Source: Myxococcales bacterium (GTDB lineage Bacteria; Myxococcota_A; Polyangia; Palsa-1104). From it: DNA of 64,000 nt. This document shows, in pieces, positions 41,918 to 54,010 of this stretch (position 1 is the first letter of the stretch; each line of letters starts with the position of its first letter). Location of the stretch: positions 141,586 through 205,585 of the forward strand of contig PNAM01000017.1 in assembly GCA_003170275.1 (NCBI GenBank). Reading direction: 5' to 3'. The notes under the pieces were generated by a model, which had not been told where the DNA came from, did not search any database, and worked only from the letters and a program-made list of their open reading frames with translations. Both the position numbers and the translations under genes were made by a program.

Positions 41918-42139
41918 CTACTTACTGGCGGCGGCGGTACCGGCGGGCTTCTTGGCTACCTTGGCGCTCGCCTTGGCAGCGACGGCCGCGCCTGCAGGCT
42001 TGCCGGGCTCGCCGAGGCCGGCGAACAGCTCGGTGTAGCTCTGCGTCGAGTGGCGCGCGTCGGCGTTCTTCCGCTTGCGGCCCATGTTGTTGTGCCGGTG
42101 GGTGCGCTTGTGCCAGGTCGCCATCGTGTTCGAAGCCAT
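41918..42139 (-). CDS. Small basic protein
   Basis: A 73-residue protein with an N-terminal Arg/His/Lys-rich block (TWHKRTHRHNNMGRKRKN), a middle STQSYTELFAGLGEPG and an Ala/Lys tail. It is a likely nucleic-acid or ribosome binder, but I cannot name the family. The ATG at 42139 is fixed by AGGAG 8 bases upstream on the minus strand. It lies between rsh and the kinase-like gene. Confidence 0.6.
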   Translation of the reverse strand: MASNTMATWHKRTHRHNNMGRKRKNADARHSTQSYTELFAGLGEPGKPAGAAVAAKASAKVAKKPAGTAAASK

Positions 42140-42154
42140 TTCCGTGCTCCTGTT

Positions 42155-42218
42155 GGGCCCCCGCGCGAAGCGCAGGGTGGGTTGCTTGGGTCCCGGCGCG
42201 CAGCGCGGGGTGGGTCGC
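42155..42218. repeat. Two direct copies of a 31-bp GC-rich element with internal hairpins
   Basis: Copies at 42155-42185 and 42188-42218 match at 26 of 31 positions, 33 bases apart. Each contains an inverted repeat (GCGC-GAA-GCGC and GCGC-GCA-GCGC) and the segment GGGTGGGT. They lie in the 130-base gap between rsh and the small basic gene. Confidence 0.6.
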
Positions 42219-42269
42219 AATGGGCGGTTTTCTAGCGTGAACACTGAAGGTTGTCAAGTCATCGCGGCT

Positions 42270-44444
42270 TCACATACGCGAGACCGAGTGCACCCCGTTG
42301 ATGCGCTGGAGCGCGCGCATGACGGTCTTGAGCTGCTCCAGATCGTTCACCGAAAACTGAAAGGTATTGATGGCTTTGTTGTCATCCACAGAGCGGCAGT
42401 TGGCCTGCGAGATGTTGACCCCGAGCTGGTTGAACGACTGCGACAGGCTGGCCAGCAGGCCCGGCTTGTCCGCGCACACCACCTGCACCGAGACCGGCCG
42501 CGGCGTCTTGAGCTTGCCGTCCCACTCCACGTCGACCTTGCGCTCCGGATCCTGATCGACCGCCTTGGTGCAGCCCATCGTGTGGACGGTCACGCCGCGC
42601 CCGCGCGTGATGAACCCGACGATCGGATCGCCGACCACCGGCGAGCAGCACTTGGCAAAACGCACCAGCACATCGTTCTCGCCCGCCACCTTGATGCCCG
42701 CCGTCTGCCGGCCGGTGACGCGCCGGATCAGGTTGGTGGCCAGCTGCGCGATCGGGTTCGCGTCCGCCTGCGGCTCGGCGATCTCCTTGCGCTTGTCCTC
42801 CGGAACGATGGCCTCGACCACGTCGGCGGGCAGCACCTTGCCGTAGCCCACCGAGACCAGCACCTCTTCGGCCGACTGGAGCTTGAGCGTCTGCGCCGCT
42901 TTTTCCAGATCGCCCGACTTCTGCACCTTGGTGAAGCTGTAGCCGTATTTGCGCAGCTCGCGCTCGAGCAGCTCCTTGCCGAGCTGCTTGGACTTCTCGC
43001 GCTCGGCGGTGCGCATGTAGTTGCGGATCTTCGCCTTGGCCGACGAGGTGACGACGTACTTGAGCCAGTCCTTGTTCGGCTTCTGGTTCGGCGAGGTGAT
43101 GATCTCGACGGTGTCCCCGTTGCGCAGCACGTAGCGCAAGGGAACGATCAGGCCGTTGACGCGCGCGCCCGAGCAGTGGTGTCCGACGTCGGAGTGGATG
43201 GCGTACGCGAGATCGATCGGGATGGCGCCCTTGGGCAGCGCCTTGACGTCGCCCTTGGGCGTGAAGACGTACACCTCGTCGGCGAACAGATCGATCTTCA
43301 CCGTCTCGATGAACTCGGTCGGGTCCTTGAGATCGCGCTGCCAGTCCATCAGCTGCCGCAGCCACGCGAAGCGCTTCTGATCCTTGTCGTCCTTGGCGTC
43401 GAACGGCCGGCCTTCCTTGTAGCGCCAGTGCGCGGCGATGCCCTCCTCCGCCACGCGGTGCATGTCGGCGGTCCGGATCTGCACCTCCATGCGCTCGCCG
43501 CGCGGTCCGATCACCGAGGTGTGCAGCGACTGGTACATGTTCGGCTTGGGCAGCGCGATGAAGTCCTTGAAGCGCCCCGGAATCGGCGTCCACTTCGAGT
43601 GCACCACGCCGAGCGTCTCGTAGCACGCGCGCACCGAGTCGACGATCACGCGGAACGCGACGATGTCGAACAGCTGCTCGAGCTCGCGACCGGTGTTGTG
43701 GATCTTCTGGTAGATCGACCACAGGTGCTTGGGCCGGCCGTACACCTGGCACTCGACGCCGGCCTCCTTGAGCTCCTTCTGCAGGATCTCGGACACCTCG
43801 TCGATGTACTTCTGGCGCTCGCGATGATAGTTCTGGACCTTGCCTGTCAGCTCCTCGAACTCTTTCGCATACAGATACTTGAACGACAGGTCTTCAAGTT
43901 CTACTTTAATCCATTGAATGCCCAGCCGGTTGGCCAGCGGCGCGTAGATCTCCATGGTCTCGCGCGCGATCCGCTCCTGCTTTTCGGGCGGCATCGCATC
44001 GAGCGTGCGCATGTTGTCGACGCGATCGGCGAGCTTGATCAAGATGACGCGGATGTCGCGCGCCATCGCCAGCAGCATCTTGCGAAAGTTCTCCGCCTGC
44101 CGCTCTTCCTTGGTGTTCCACGGGATCTTGCCGAGCTTGGTCACGCCCTCGACGAGGAACGAGATCTCGGCGCCAAACAGCTTGGTGATCTCCTCGGTGG
44201 TCGCCGAGGTGTCTTCGACGCAATCGTGCAACAGCCCCGCGCAGATCGAGGGCACGTCCAGCTTGAGCTCGGCGATGGTCGAGGCCACGCCAAGCGGATG
44301 GACCACGTACGGATCTCCCGACCGGCGCAACTGCCCGTCATGCGCCTTGGCGGCGAAATCATAGGTCTTCTTGATGAGCTCCAGGTCCGCGGCCGGGTGG
44401 TACAGCTCGACCTTGGCGAGGAGATCCTTGAGGCGTAACTGCAT
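42270..44444 (-). CDS. rsh: Bifunctional (p)ppGpp synthetase/hydrolase, RelA/SpoT family
   Basis: A 724-residue Rsh/SpoT. The HD hydrolase domain has HP and HDCVEDT, so it should degrade (p)ppGpp. The synthetase domain has RFKDFIALPKPNMYQSLHT, with the RFKD form typical of bifunctional enzymes rather than RelA. A TGS domain (about 395-455), a CCSPVVGD motif and a C-terminal ACT domain (about 655-724) follow. It controls growth and, in myxobacteria, the starvation response. It follows gmk by 38 bases. Confidence 0.95.
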   Translation of the reverse strand: MQLRLKDLLAKVELYHPAADLELIKKTYDFAAKAHDGQLRRSGDPYVVHPLGVASTIAELKLDVPSICAGLLHDCVEDTSATTEEITKLFGAEISFLVEGVTKLGKIPWNTKEERQAENFRKMLLAMARDIRVILIKLADRVDNMRTLDAMPPEKQERIARETMEIYAPLANRLGIQWIKVELEDLSFKYLYAKEFEELTGKVQNYHRERQKYIDEVSEILQKELKEAGVECQVYGRPKHLWSIYQKIHNTGRELEQLFDIVAFRVIVDSVRACYETLGVVHSKWTPIPGRFKDFIALPKPNMYQSLHTSVIGPRGERMEVQIRTADMHRVAEEGIAAHWRYKEGRPFDAKDDKDQKRFAWLRQLMDWQRDLKDPTEFIETVKIDLFADEVYVFTPKGDVKALPKGAIPIDLAYAIHSDVGHHCSGARVNGLIVPLRYVLRNGDTVEIITSPNQKPNKDWLKYVVTSSAKAKIRNYMRTAEREKSKQLGKELLERELRKYGYSFTKVQKSGDLEKAAQTLKLQSAEEVLVSVGYGKVLPADVVEAIVPEDKRKEIAEPQADANPIAQLATNLIRRVTGRQTAGIKVAGENDVLVRFAKCCSPVVGDPIVGFITRGRGVTVHTMGCTKAVDQDPERKVDVEWDGKLKTPRPVSVQVVCADKPGLLASLSQSFNQLGVNISQANCRSVDDNKAINTFQFSVNDLEQLKTVMRALQRINGVHSVSRM

Positions 44445-44482
44445 CAGCGAAGGTTAAACATAATGCATACCTACGGAAATCG

Positions 44483-45133
44483 CTACTCGCGGCTCTCGGC
44501 TTCGCGAACCAGCCGCTCGGCGATCGGCCCCATGCGGTCGATGCCGCACTGCGCCGCCAGGTAGATCGCGCGCAGACGATCGTAGGCGCGCGGCAGCTCG
44601 TCGTTGACGATCAGGTACTGGTAGAAGCCGTACTGCTTGAGCTCGTCGTGCGCCTTCTTGAGCCGGCGCTCGATCACGTCGGGCTCGTCGGTGGCGCGTT
44701 TGCGCAGCCGCGATTCGAGCTCGTCGAGCGACGGCGGCAGCACGAAGATCAACACCGCCTCGTTCTCGAACTTGGCCTTGAGCTGGCGGCCGCCCTGGTA
44801 GTCGATGTCGAACAGCACATGGCGCCCGTCCTCGAGCGCCTGGCGCACCGCCTCGGTGGTGGTGCCGTAGCGGTGCTGGTGCACCTCGGCCCACTCGGCG
44901 AACTCGCCCGCCAGGACCATGCGCTCGAAGGTGGGCTCGTCGACGAAGTGGTAGTCGGTGCCCTCCTCCTCGCCGCGCCGCATCGGACGCGTGGTGTACG
45001 ACACCGAGAACACGATGTCGGGGAACTCGTCGATCAGGCGGTGGCACAGCGTGGTCTTGCCCGCTCCCGACGGAGACGAGACCACCAGCAACAATCCGCG
45101 CGGCGCTTCCGGCTCGGCTGAGGTCAAGGTCAC
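44483..45133 (-). CDS. gmk: Guanylate kinase
   Basis: A 216-residue GMP kinase, with P loop SSPSGAGKTT at residues 19-28, then the GMP-binding YTTRPMRRGE and YHFVDE. It phosphorylates GMP to GDP. It lies between yicC (4-base overlap) and rsh, as in many proteobacteria, where yicC-gmk-rpoZ-spoT is common; rpoZ is absent here. Confidence 0.96.
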   Translation of the reverse strand: MTLTSAEPEAPRGLLLVVSSPSGAGKTTLCHRLIDEFPDIVFSVSYTTRPMRRGEEEGTDYHFVDEPTFERMVLAGEFAEWAEVHQHRYGTTTEAVRQALEDGRHVLFDIDYQGGRQLKAKFENEAVLIFVLPPSLDELESRLRKRATDEPDVIERRLKKAHDELKQYGFYQYLIVNDELPRAYDRLRAIYLAAQCGIDRMGPIAERLVREAESRE

Positions 45134-46029
45134 TCCACGTTCTGGATCTGCTCGCGCAGCCGCTCGAGCTCGGCCTTGGCGTCGATCACGCGCGCAGCGA
45201 CGGGCGCGGACTGCGACTTGGCGCCGATGGTGTTGATCTCGCGGTTCACTTCCTGGGTGAGAAAATCGAGCCGGCGCCCCGACGGCGCGGGGTTCGCGAA
45301 CAGCCGCTCGAGCTCGGTCAGGTGCGCCGACAGCCGCGTGAGCTCCTCGGTGACGTCCACCTTGTCGGCCAGGAGGGCCACCTCCTGCGCGAGCCGCTGC
45401 GGGTCGATCAAGGTGGGCAAGGGCTGCGGCGCCGGCGAATCGTGGCCGAGCGCGCGATCGAGCCGGTCGAGCAGCCGCTTGCGATACAGATCCGGCGCCT
45501 CGCGCGTCAGCTCGCGCAGATCGGCGACCAGCTTGACCACCACCGCCAGGCGCGCCCGCAGATCCTGCGCGATGGCCTCGCCTTCCCGGCCGCGCGACTC
45601 AATGAGACCGCTGAGCGCATCGTCGATGCCCGGCTTGAGCCCGGCCCACAGCGCCTCGGAGTCGGGCATCCCCTCGCCCACCGAGAGCACGCCCGGCTGC
45701 GCAGCCAACAGCTCGAGCGTGACCGGCTCGCCGAGCGCCAGCCCCTTGCGCAGCTCCTCGAAGGCCCGCGCATAGCCGCGCGCCAGCTCGAGATCCGCGT
45801 GCACCGCCTGCGGCACGCCGCCGCCCTCGTCGCGCACGCTCACCGTGACCACGCCGCGGTCGAGCCGCGTGCGCAGGAGCTGCGTCACGTGCATGTCGAT
45901 CGCCGCGTCGGTCCACGGCAGCCGCAGCTTCACCTCGAGGAACCGGTGATTGAGGCTGCGCAGCTCGACGATCAGCCGCCGACCGGCGACCTCGCACGTT
46001 CCCCGTCCATAGCCGGTCATGCTGCGCAT
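45130..46029 (-). CDS. yicC: YicC-family endoribonuclease-like protein
   Basis: A 299-residue YicC. The family N terminus MRSMTGYGRG, the RSLNHRFLEV segment and the C-terminal EVNREINTIGAKSQ motif are intact. YicC proteins are linked to stationary-phase growth and RNA turnover. The stop overlaps the gmk start by 4 bases, so they are coupled. Confidence 0.93.
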   Translation of the reverse strand: MRSMTGYGRGTCEVAGRRLIVELRSLNHRFLEVKLRLPWTDAAIDMHVTQLLRTRLDRGVVTVSVRDEGGGVPQAVHADLELARGYARAFEELRKGLALGEPVTLELLAAQPGVLSVGEGMPDSEALWAGLKPGIDDALSGLIESRGREGEAIAQDLRARLAVVVKLVADLRELTREAPDLYRKRLLDRLDRALGHDSPAPQPLPTLIDPQRLAQEVALLADKVDVTEELTRLSAHLTELERLFANPAPSGRRLDFLTQEVNREINTIGAKSQSAPVAARVIDAKAELERLREQIQNVE

Positions 46030-46044
46030 TGGGCAGCGCCGAGA

Positions 46045-46989
46045 TTACTGAGACTTGCGGTACCAGGCAACCGTTCGTTCGATGCCCTCGGCGAACTTGA
46101 TGCGGCCCTGGTAGCCGAGCAGCTTCTTCGCCTTGTCGATGCTGGCGAGCGAATGCTTGATGTCGCCGGCGCGCGTCGGCTCGTGCTTGGGGGCGATCTT
46201 GTTGCCGACGATCGTGCCGATCACGTCGACCGCCTGCAACAGCGTGGTGGCTTCGCCGCACGCGATGTTCATCATCTCGCCGGCCGCCTTGGGCGCGGTG
46301 CAGGCGAGCAGGTTGGCTTCGATGACGTTCTCGATGTAGCAGAAGTCGCGCGAGGTCTCCCCGTCGCCGAAGATGGTCGCGGGCCGGCCCGCCAGCGCGG
46401 CCGTGACGAAGTTCGGGATCACCGCCGCGTATTGCGACTTGGGATCCTGGCGCGCGCCGAACACGTTGAAGTAGCGCAGCGCCACCGTCTCGAGGCCGTA
46501 CGCGGTGTAGAACACGCGCAGGTAGCTCTCGCAGGTCAGCTTCTGCACCGCGTAGGGCGACAGCGGATCGGGCGACATGGTCTCGATCTTGGCCTGACCC
46601 GGCGTCTTCTCCCCGTACGCCGACGAGGAGGCGGCGAACACCAGCCGCTTGACCTTGGCCTTGTGCGCGCAGCGCAACAGCTGCAGCGTGCCGCTCACGT
46701 TGACCAGGTTGGTGCCGATCGGATCGTCGATCGAGCGCGGCACCGACGGGATCGCCGCCTGGTGCAGCACGAAGTCGATGCCGTCGACCGCGCGCGCGCA
46801 GACCTCCGCGTCGGTGATCGAGCCGTTGATCAGCTCGACCTTGTGCTGCTCCACCAGTTGGGCGATGTTCTCTTGGCGGCCAGTGGCGAAGTTATCGAGA
46901 ATGCGAACCTTTTCGCCGCGCTCCACGAGCGCGTGGGCGAGGTTGGAACCGATGAAGCCGGCGCCGCCCGTGACCAGGTAATGAGCCAT
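46045..46989 (-). CDS. NAD-dependent sugar epimerase (WbpP/GalE-like)
   Basis: A 314-residue extended SDR protein: TGGAGFIGSNLA at residues 7-18, the catalytic Ser region AASSSAYG, and YAVQK as YxxxK. The sequence resembles UDP-N-acetylglucosamine/UDP-glucose 4-epimerase, so it probably supplies sugars for surface polysaccharide. It precedes yicC by 15 bases and is divergent from the outer-membrane protein gene, 194 bases away. Confidence 0.87.
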   Translation of the reverse strand: MAHYLVTGGAGFIGSNLAHALVERGEKVRILDNFATGRQENIAQLVEQHKVELINGSITDAEVCARAVDGIDFVLHQAAIPSVPRSIDDPIGTNLVNVSGTLQLLRCAHKAKVKRLVFAASSSAYGEKTPGQAKIETMSPDPLSPYAVQKLTCESYLRVFYTAYGLETVALRYFNVFGARQDPKSQYAAVIPNFVTAALAGRPATIFGDGETSRDFCYIENVIEANLLACTAPKAAGEMMNIACGEATTLLQAVDVIGTIVGNKIAPKHEPTRAGDIKHSLASIDKAKKLLGYQGRIKFAEGIERTVAWYRKSQ

Positions 46990-47183
46990 ACGAGGGTTTT
47001 AGGCCGGCCCCCCGGCTCCTGTCAACAGCGTCAAAGCGTGAACAACCGGCTACACTCGGGCCGCGAACGAACGGTCACAGCGCCCCGGCTGGGCCTACAA
47101 CTAGCCGTCACTCCTTGGCTTTCCTAGCGGCCCCGGTGGCATGTTTCCTGTAATCGACCAGCCCAGTAGAAGGAGCCCCACCG

Positions 47184-48146
47184 ATGAGGACCTCGTTGAG
47201 TCTTGCTGCTCTGTTCGCGACCCTGGCGGTCGGCGCCATCGCGCAGGCGCAGCAACCCATCAACCCGTACGGAACGGCGGACGTCGCCGGACCCGCGAGC
47301 GATCCGCCGCAGGTCGTCGACCCGTACGCGAACCCGTACGAGGGCTATCCGCCGCCGCCGGCGTACGGCTATCAGCCGCCCTCGGCTGGACCGGGCCCGA
47401 GCTACGCGCCGCCGTCGTACCAGCGCGGCTACTACCTGTACCCGACCGGCCAGCAGCAGTACCCGGTCTACTACGCACCGCCGGCGGGCGGCTGTTGCTG
47501 CGATCCGTGCGCGCAGTACCACCAGCAGCCGCAGGTTCAGTACCCTTATCCCTATCAGTATTCGTATCCGCCGACGACCAGCCTGTACAAGCCCAAGCCC
47601 ACCGAGCGCATCCGTCGCTTCTCGCTCGGCGTGCACGGCACCGTGCTCGGCCTCAACAATGCGATCGGCAAGAACGACATGACGCTGGGCGGCGCGGGCA
47701 TTCAGCTGCGCATCCGCTCCAAGGGCCGCTTCGGCCTCGAGCTCAACCAGAGCTTCCTCGGCGGCGATGCCTTCAATGGCGCGGTCCAGCGCACCACGTT
47801 CCCGTTCCAGTTCTCGCTGATGCTCTACATCCTGCCCAACAACGACGACCGGCACTTCAACATCTACGGCCTGGTGGGCTTCGGCGTGCAGGCCGACACC
47901 CTGAAGGTGCGCGACGAGAACGGCAACTTCGCGTCGCAGGACTTCATCGAGGGCGAAGGCCACGTGGGCCTCGGTGCCGAGCTGCGCTGGAAGTGGTTCG
48001 CGCTGGCCGCGGACGTGCGCGCGCTCGGCTTTCTGCGTGACAACTCGTCCGCGCCCGCCAGCTACTACGTCGGCCAGACCAACGCCATCGTCGCCGAGCG
48101 CGGCTGGGGCATGTCCGGCAACGTCTACGTGAATCTTTGGTTCTAG
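47184..48146 (+). CDS. Outer-membrane beta-barrel protein with Pro/Tyr-rich N-terminal region
   Basis: A 320-residue protein. A signal peptide (SLAALFATLAVGAIAQA) is followed by about 110 residues rich in Pro, Tyr and Gln. A Cys cluster (GGCCCDPCAQ) lies in that region. The C-terminal 190 residues alternate strands (RFGLELNQSFLGG, FNIYGLVGFGVQ) and end in a terminal Phe, as in outer-membrane barrels. AGAAGGAG lies just upstream of the ATG. The 194-base gap before it shows no strong promoter. Confidence 0.72.
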   Translation: MRTSLSLAALFATLAVGAIAQAQQPINPYGTADVAGPASDPPQVVDPYANPYEGYPPPPAYGYQPPSAGPGPSYAPPSYQRGYYLYPTGQQQYPVYYAPPAGGCCCDPCAQYHQQPQVQYPYPYQYSYPPTTSLYKPKPTERIRRFSLGVHGTVLGLNNAIGKNDMTLGGAGIQLRIRSKGRFGLELNQSFLGGDAFNGAVQRTTFPFQFSLMLYILPNNDDRHFNIYGLVGFGVQADTLKVRDENGNFASQDFIEGEGHVGLGAELRWKWFALAADVRALGFLRDNSSAPASYYVGQTNAIVAERGWGMSGNVYVNLWF

Positions 48147-48147
48147 C

Positions 48148-48498
48148 TTAGAGGACGATGCGGAGCACGAAGGTGATCGCCCAGTTGACCAGGGTGACCA
48201 CGACCGAGGCGAGCAGCGCGGAGCCGAAGCCGTCCACTTCCACGCCGCTGACTACCTTCTCGGCCAGCCAGAACAGGAACGCGTTGATCAGGATCAGGAA
48301 CAGCCCGAGGCTGATGAGCACGATCGGGAACGTGAACATCACCAGCGGCAGGAACAGCAGCTTGTTGAGCAGCGCGAACACGATGGCGAAGAACAGCGCG
48401 CCGGTGAACGACTTGACGCGCACGCCGGGCACCAGCTTCGCGGTGATCATGACGGCTACGACGAACGCCAGGAAATGAATCAGGTGATGGACGATCAT
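48148..48498 (-). CDS. Phage-holin-family (Phage_holin_4_2/YvlD-like) membrane protein
   Basis: A 116-residue protein with four transmembrane helices and the pattern KSFTGALFFAIVFALLNKLL, typical of the chromosomal Phage_holin_4_2 family. The name comes from fold class, not from evidence of a phage; no phage genes are nearby. Function is unknown, with possible roles in membrane stress. The stop lies 1 base from that of the convergent outer-membrane protein gene. Confidence 0.82.
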   Translation of the reverse strand: MIVHHLIHFLAFVVAVMITAKLVPGVRVKSFTGALFFAIVFALLNKLLFLPLVMFTFPIVLISLGLFLILINAFLFWLAEKVVSGVEVDGFGSALLASVVVTLVNWAITFVLRIVL

Positions 48499-48510
48499 GT
48501 GTCCTCCCTT

Positions 48511-48531
48511 GCGTCATTTAACGGCTGACGC
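48511..48531. other. Inverted repeat between the holin-like gene and purL
   Basis: GCGTCA (48511-48516) and TGACGC (48526-48531) form a perfect 6-bp stem with a 9-base loop. It lies in the 62-base gap downstream of purL and just before the next minus-strand gene. It has no T-tract, so a terminator role is doubtful; an operator or weak RNA hairpin is possible. Confidence 0.25.
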
Positions 48532-48560
48532 CATCAGGACATTCCCAGTCTAAGCCCGTT

Positions 48561-50791
<2,231 letters not shown>

Positions 50792-50795
<4 letters not shown>

Positions 50796-51505
50796 CGCGA
50801 CCCACCCACCCTTCGCGCAGAGCCCTCGAGGAAGCCTTTGAGCGAATCGAACAGCATGCGGCCGTCGTCGCCGCCGAGCACCGGCTCGGCCGCGCGCTCC
50901 GGGTGCGGCATGAGGCCGACCACGTTGCCGGCGGCGTTGCAGATGCCCGCCACGTTGCCCATCGAGCCGTTCGGGTTGGCCTCAGCGGTCTGGCCGCCGC
51001 CCGCGTCGACGTAGCGGAACATCACGCGGCCCTCCTTCTCGACGGTGGCGAGATCGGGATGCACGAAGCGCCCCTCGGCGTGCGCGATCGGCATGCGCAA
51101 GACGCGGCCGGCCGGGATGCTGTGCGTGAACGGCGTGGGCTTGCCCTCGACCACCAGGTACACGTCACGACACTCGAAGTGCAGCGACGCGTTGCGCGTG
51201 AGCGCGCCGTCGAGCAGGCCGGTCTCGCAGGCGATCTGAAAGCCGTTGCACACCGCCAGCACCGGGCCGCCCTGATCGGCGAAGCGCTTGACCGCCGCCA
51301 TCACCGGCGACTGCGCGGCCATCGCGCCGGCGCGCAGGTAGTCGCCGTACGAGAAGCCGCCCGGCAGGACCACCGCGTCGGTCGGGCCCAGCTCCGAGTC
51401 CTTGTGCCACACGAAGTGCGCGGAGGCGCCGATCACCCTTCCGCAGACGTGCAGCGCATCGTCGTCGCAGTTCGATCCCGGAAACCGGATGACCGCGATG
51501 TTCAT
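50792..51505 (-). CDS. purQ: Phosphoribosylformylglycinamidine synthase subunit PurQ
   Basis: A 237-residue class I glutamine amidotransferase that supplies ammonia to PurL. The nucleophile is Cys in [11 protein letters not shown], and the His is in PHPERA near the C terminus. [14 protein letters not shown] is the standard start. It overlaps purS upstream and purL downstream by 4 bases each, so the three subunits are made together. Confidence 0.96.
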
Positions 51506-51737
51506 ACTTCGATCCGGTACTCTTCGATGACCGTGTTGGCGAGCAGCTTCTCGCACATCTGCGTGAGGCGCTCCCTGGCTTGTTTCGCGTCGCCGTCGAG
51601 CTGCAGCTCGATGTACTTGCCGATGCGCGCGTCCTTGACCTCGTCGAAGCCGAGGCGCGACAGCGAGCGCGCCACCGCCTGCCCCTGCGGATCGAGCACG
51701 CCGCGCTTGAGGGTCACGTAGACCTTGGCCGTCACCA

Positions 51738-51738
<1 letters not shown>
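51502..51738 (-). CDS. purS: Phosphoribosylformylglycinamidine synthase subunit PurS
   Basis: A 78-residue PurS, the small bridging subunit of the FGAM synthase complex. The sequence VYVTLKRGVLDPQGQAV and FDEVKDARIGKYIEL are conserved. ATG overlaps the purC stop by 1 base, and the stop overlaps the purQ start by 4 bases. Confidence 0.96.
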
Positions 51739-52696
<958 letters not shown>

Positions 52697-52700
<4 letters not shown>

Positions 52701-54010
52701 GACTCATCCTCCTCTGTGAGGGTGCGGTTGAGGATCACGTCGGTGTGCCGCAGGTGATGACCGAGATCGAAGCACGCGTCGAGCGCTGTGGCATCGAGGC
52801 GCGCGGCCACCTCGGGATCGGCGCCGAGCAGCGCGCGAAAGCTTCCGCCTTCGTCGCGCGCCTTGAGCGCCGAGCGCTGCACCATCTCGTACGCGCGTTG
52901 ACGCGGCAGCCCGGTGCGCACCAGCGCCAGCATGATGCCTTCGGAGAAGATCAGCCCGCCGGTCAGCTCCAGGTTGCGCATCATGCGCTGCGGATGCACC
53001 ACCAGCCCGTCGACCAGCCCGGCCGCGCGGCGCAGCATGAAGTCGCACAGCGCGGTGGCGTCGGGGCCGATCACCCGCTCGACCGACGAGTGCGAGATGT
53101 CGCGCTCGTGCCACAGCGCCACGTTCTCGAGCGCCGCCGCCGCGTAGGAGCGCAACAGCCGCGCGATCCCGGTCAGGTTCTCCGACAAGATCGGGTTCTT
53201 CTTGTGCGGCATGGCGGAGGAGCCCTTCTGGCCCTTGCCGAATGCCTCTTCGGCCTCGCCGACCTCGGTGCGCTGCCAGTGCCGCACCTGCAGCGCGATG
53301 CGCTCGATTCCCGCGCCGACCAGCGCCAGCGTGTTGAACAGCTGTGCGTGGCGATCGCGCGCGACCACCTGCGTCGACACCGTCTCGGGCCGAAGGCCGA
53401 GCGCCGCCAGCGCCGCCTTCTCGACCGCGGGGCTGACGTTGGCGTAGGTGCCCACCGCGCCGGCGATCTTGCCGACCGAGATGGTCTTCCTGGCGCGCTC
53501 CAGCCGGCGGCGGTTGCGGCGCTGCTCGGCGTACAGCCCGGCGAACACCAGCCCGAGCGTCACCGGCTCGGCGTGGATGCCGTGCGAGCGCCCCATGAGC
53601 GGCGTCTTCTTGTGCTCGTGCGCGCGTCGCTTGAGCGCGGCGAGCAACAGATCCACGCCCTCCAGGATCTGATCGAGCGCGTCGCGCAAGAGGATCGCCA
53701 GCGCCGAGTCGAGCACGTCCGAAGAGGTCATGCCCAGGTGCAGCCAGCGCGCGTCTTCACCCGCCAGCTCCTCGACGTGGGTGAGGAACGCGATCACGTC
53801 GTGGCGCGTCTTCTCCTCGATCTCGAGGATGCGCGCCGGATCGAGCTTGCCCGCCGCGCGCTCGCGCACGCGGTCGGCCGTCCCCGCCGGCACGCTGCCC
53901 TCGGCCTCCATCGCCTTGCACGCGGCCAGCTCGACCTCGAGCCAGGTGTCGAAGCGCCGCTGGTCGCTCCACAGCGCCCGCAGCTCGGCGCGCGAGTAGC
54001 GGTCGATCAT
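52697..54010 (-). CDS. purB: Adenylosuccinate lyase
   Basis: A 437-residue lyase that acts twice in purine synthesis (SAICAR to AICAR, and adenylosuccinate to AMP). The signature [15 protein letters not shown], the TSSDVLDS loop and [10 protein letters not shown] (catalytic His) are all present. It overlaps purC by 4 bases and the upstream hydrolase by 4 bases. Confidence 0.97.

Noticed and set aside
48148..48498. Prophage remnant suggested by a holin-family protein
   Set aside because: The family (Phage_holin_4_2) is widespread in chromosomes, and no integrase, capsid, tail or lysis genes are near.
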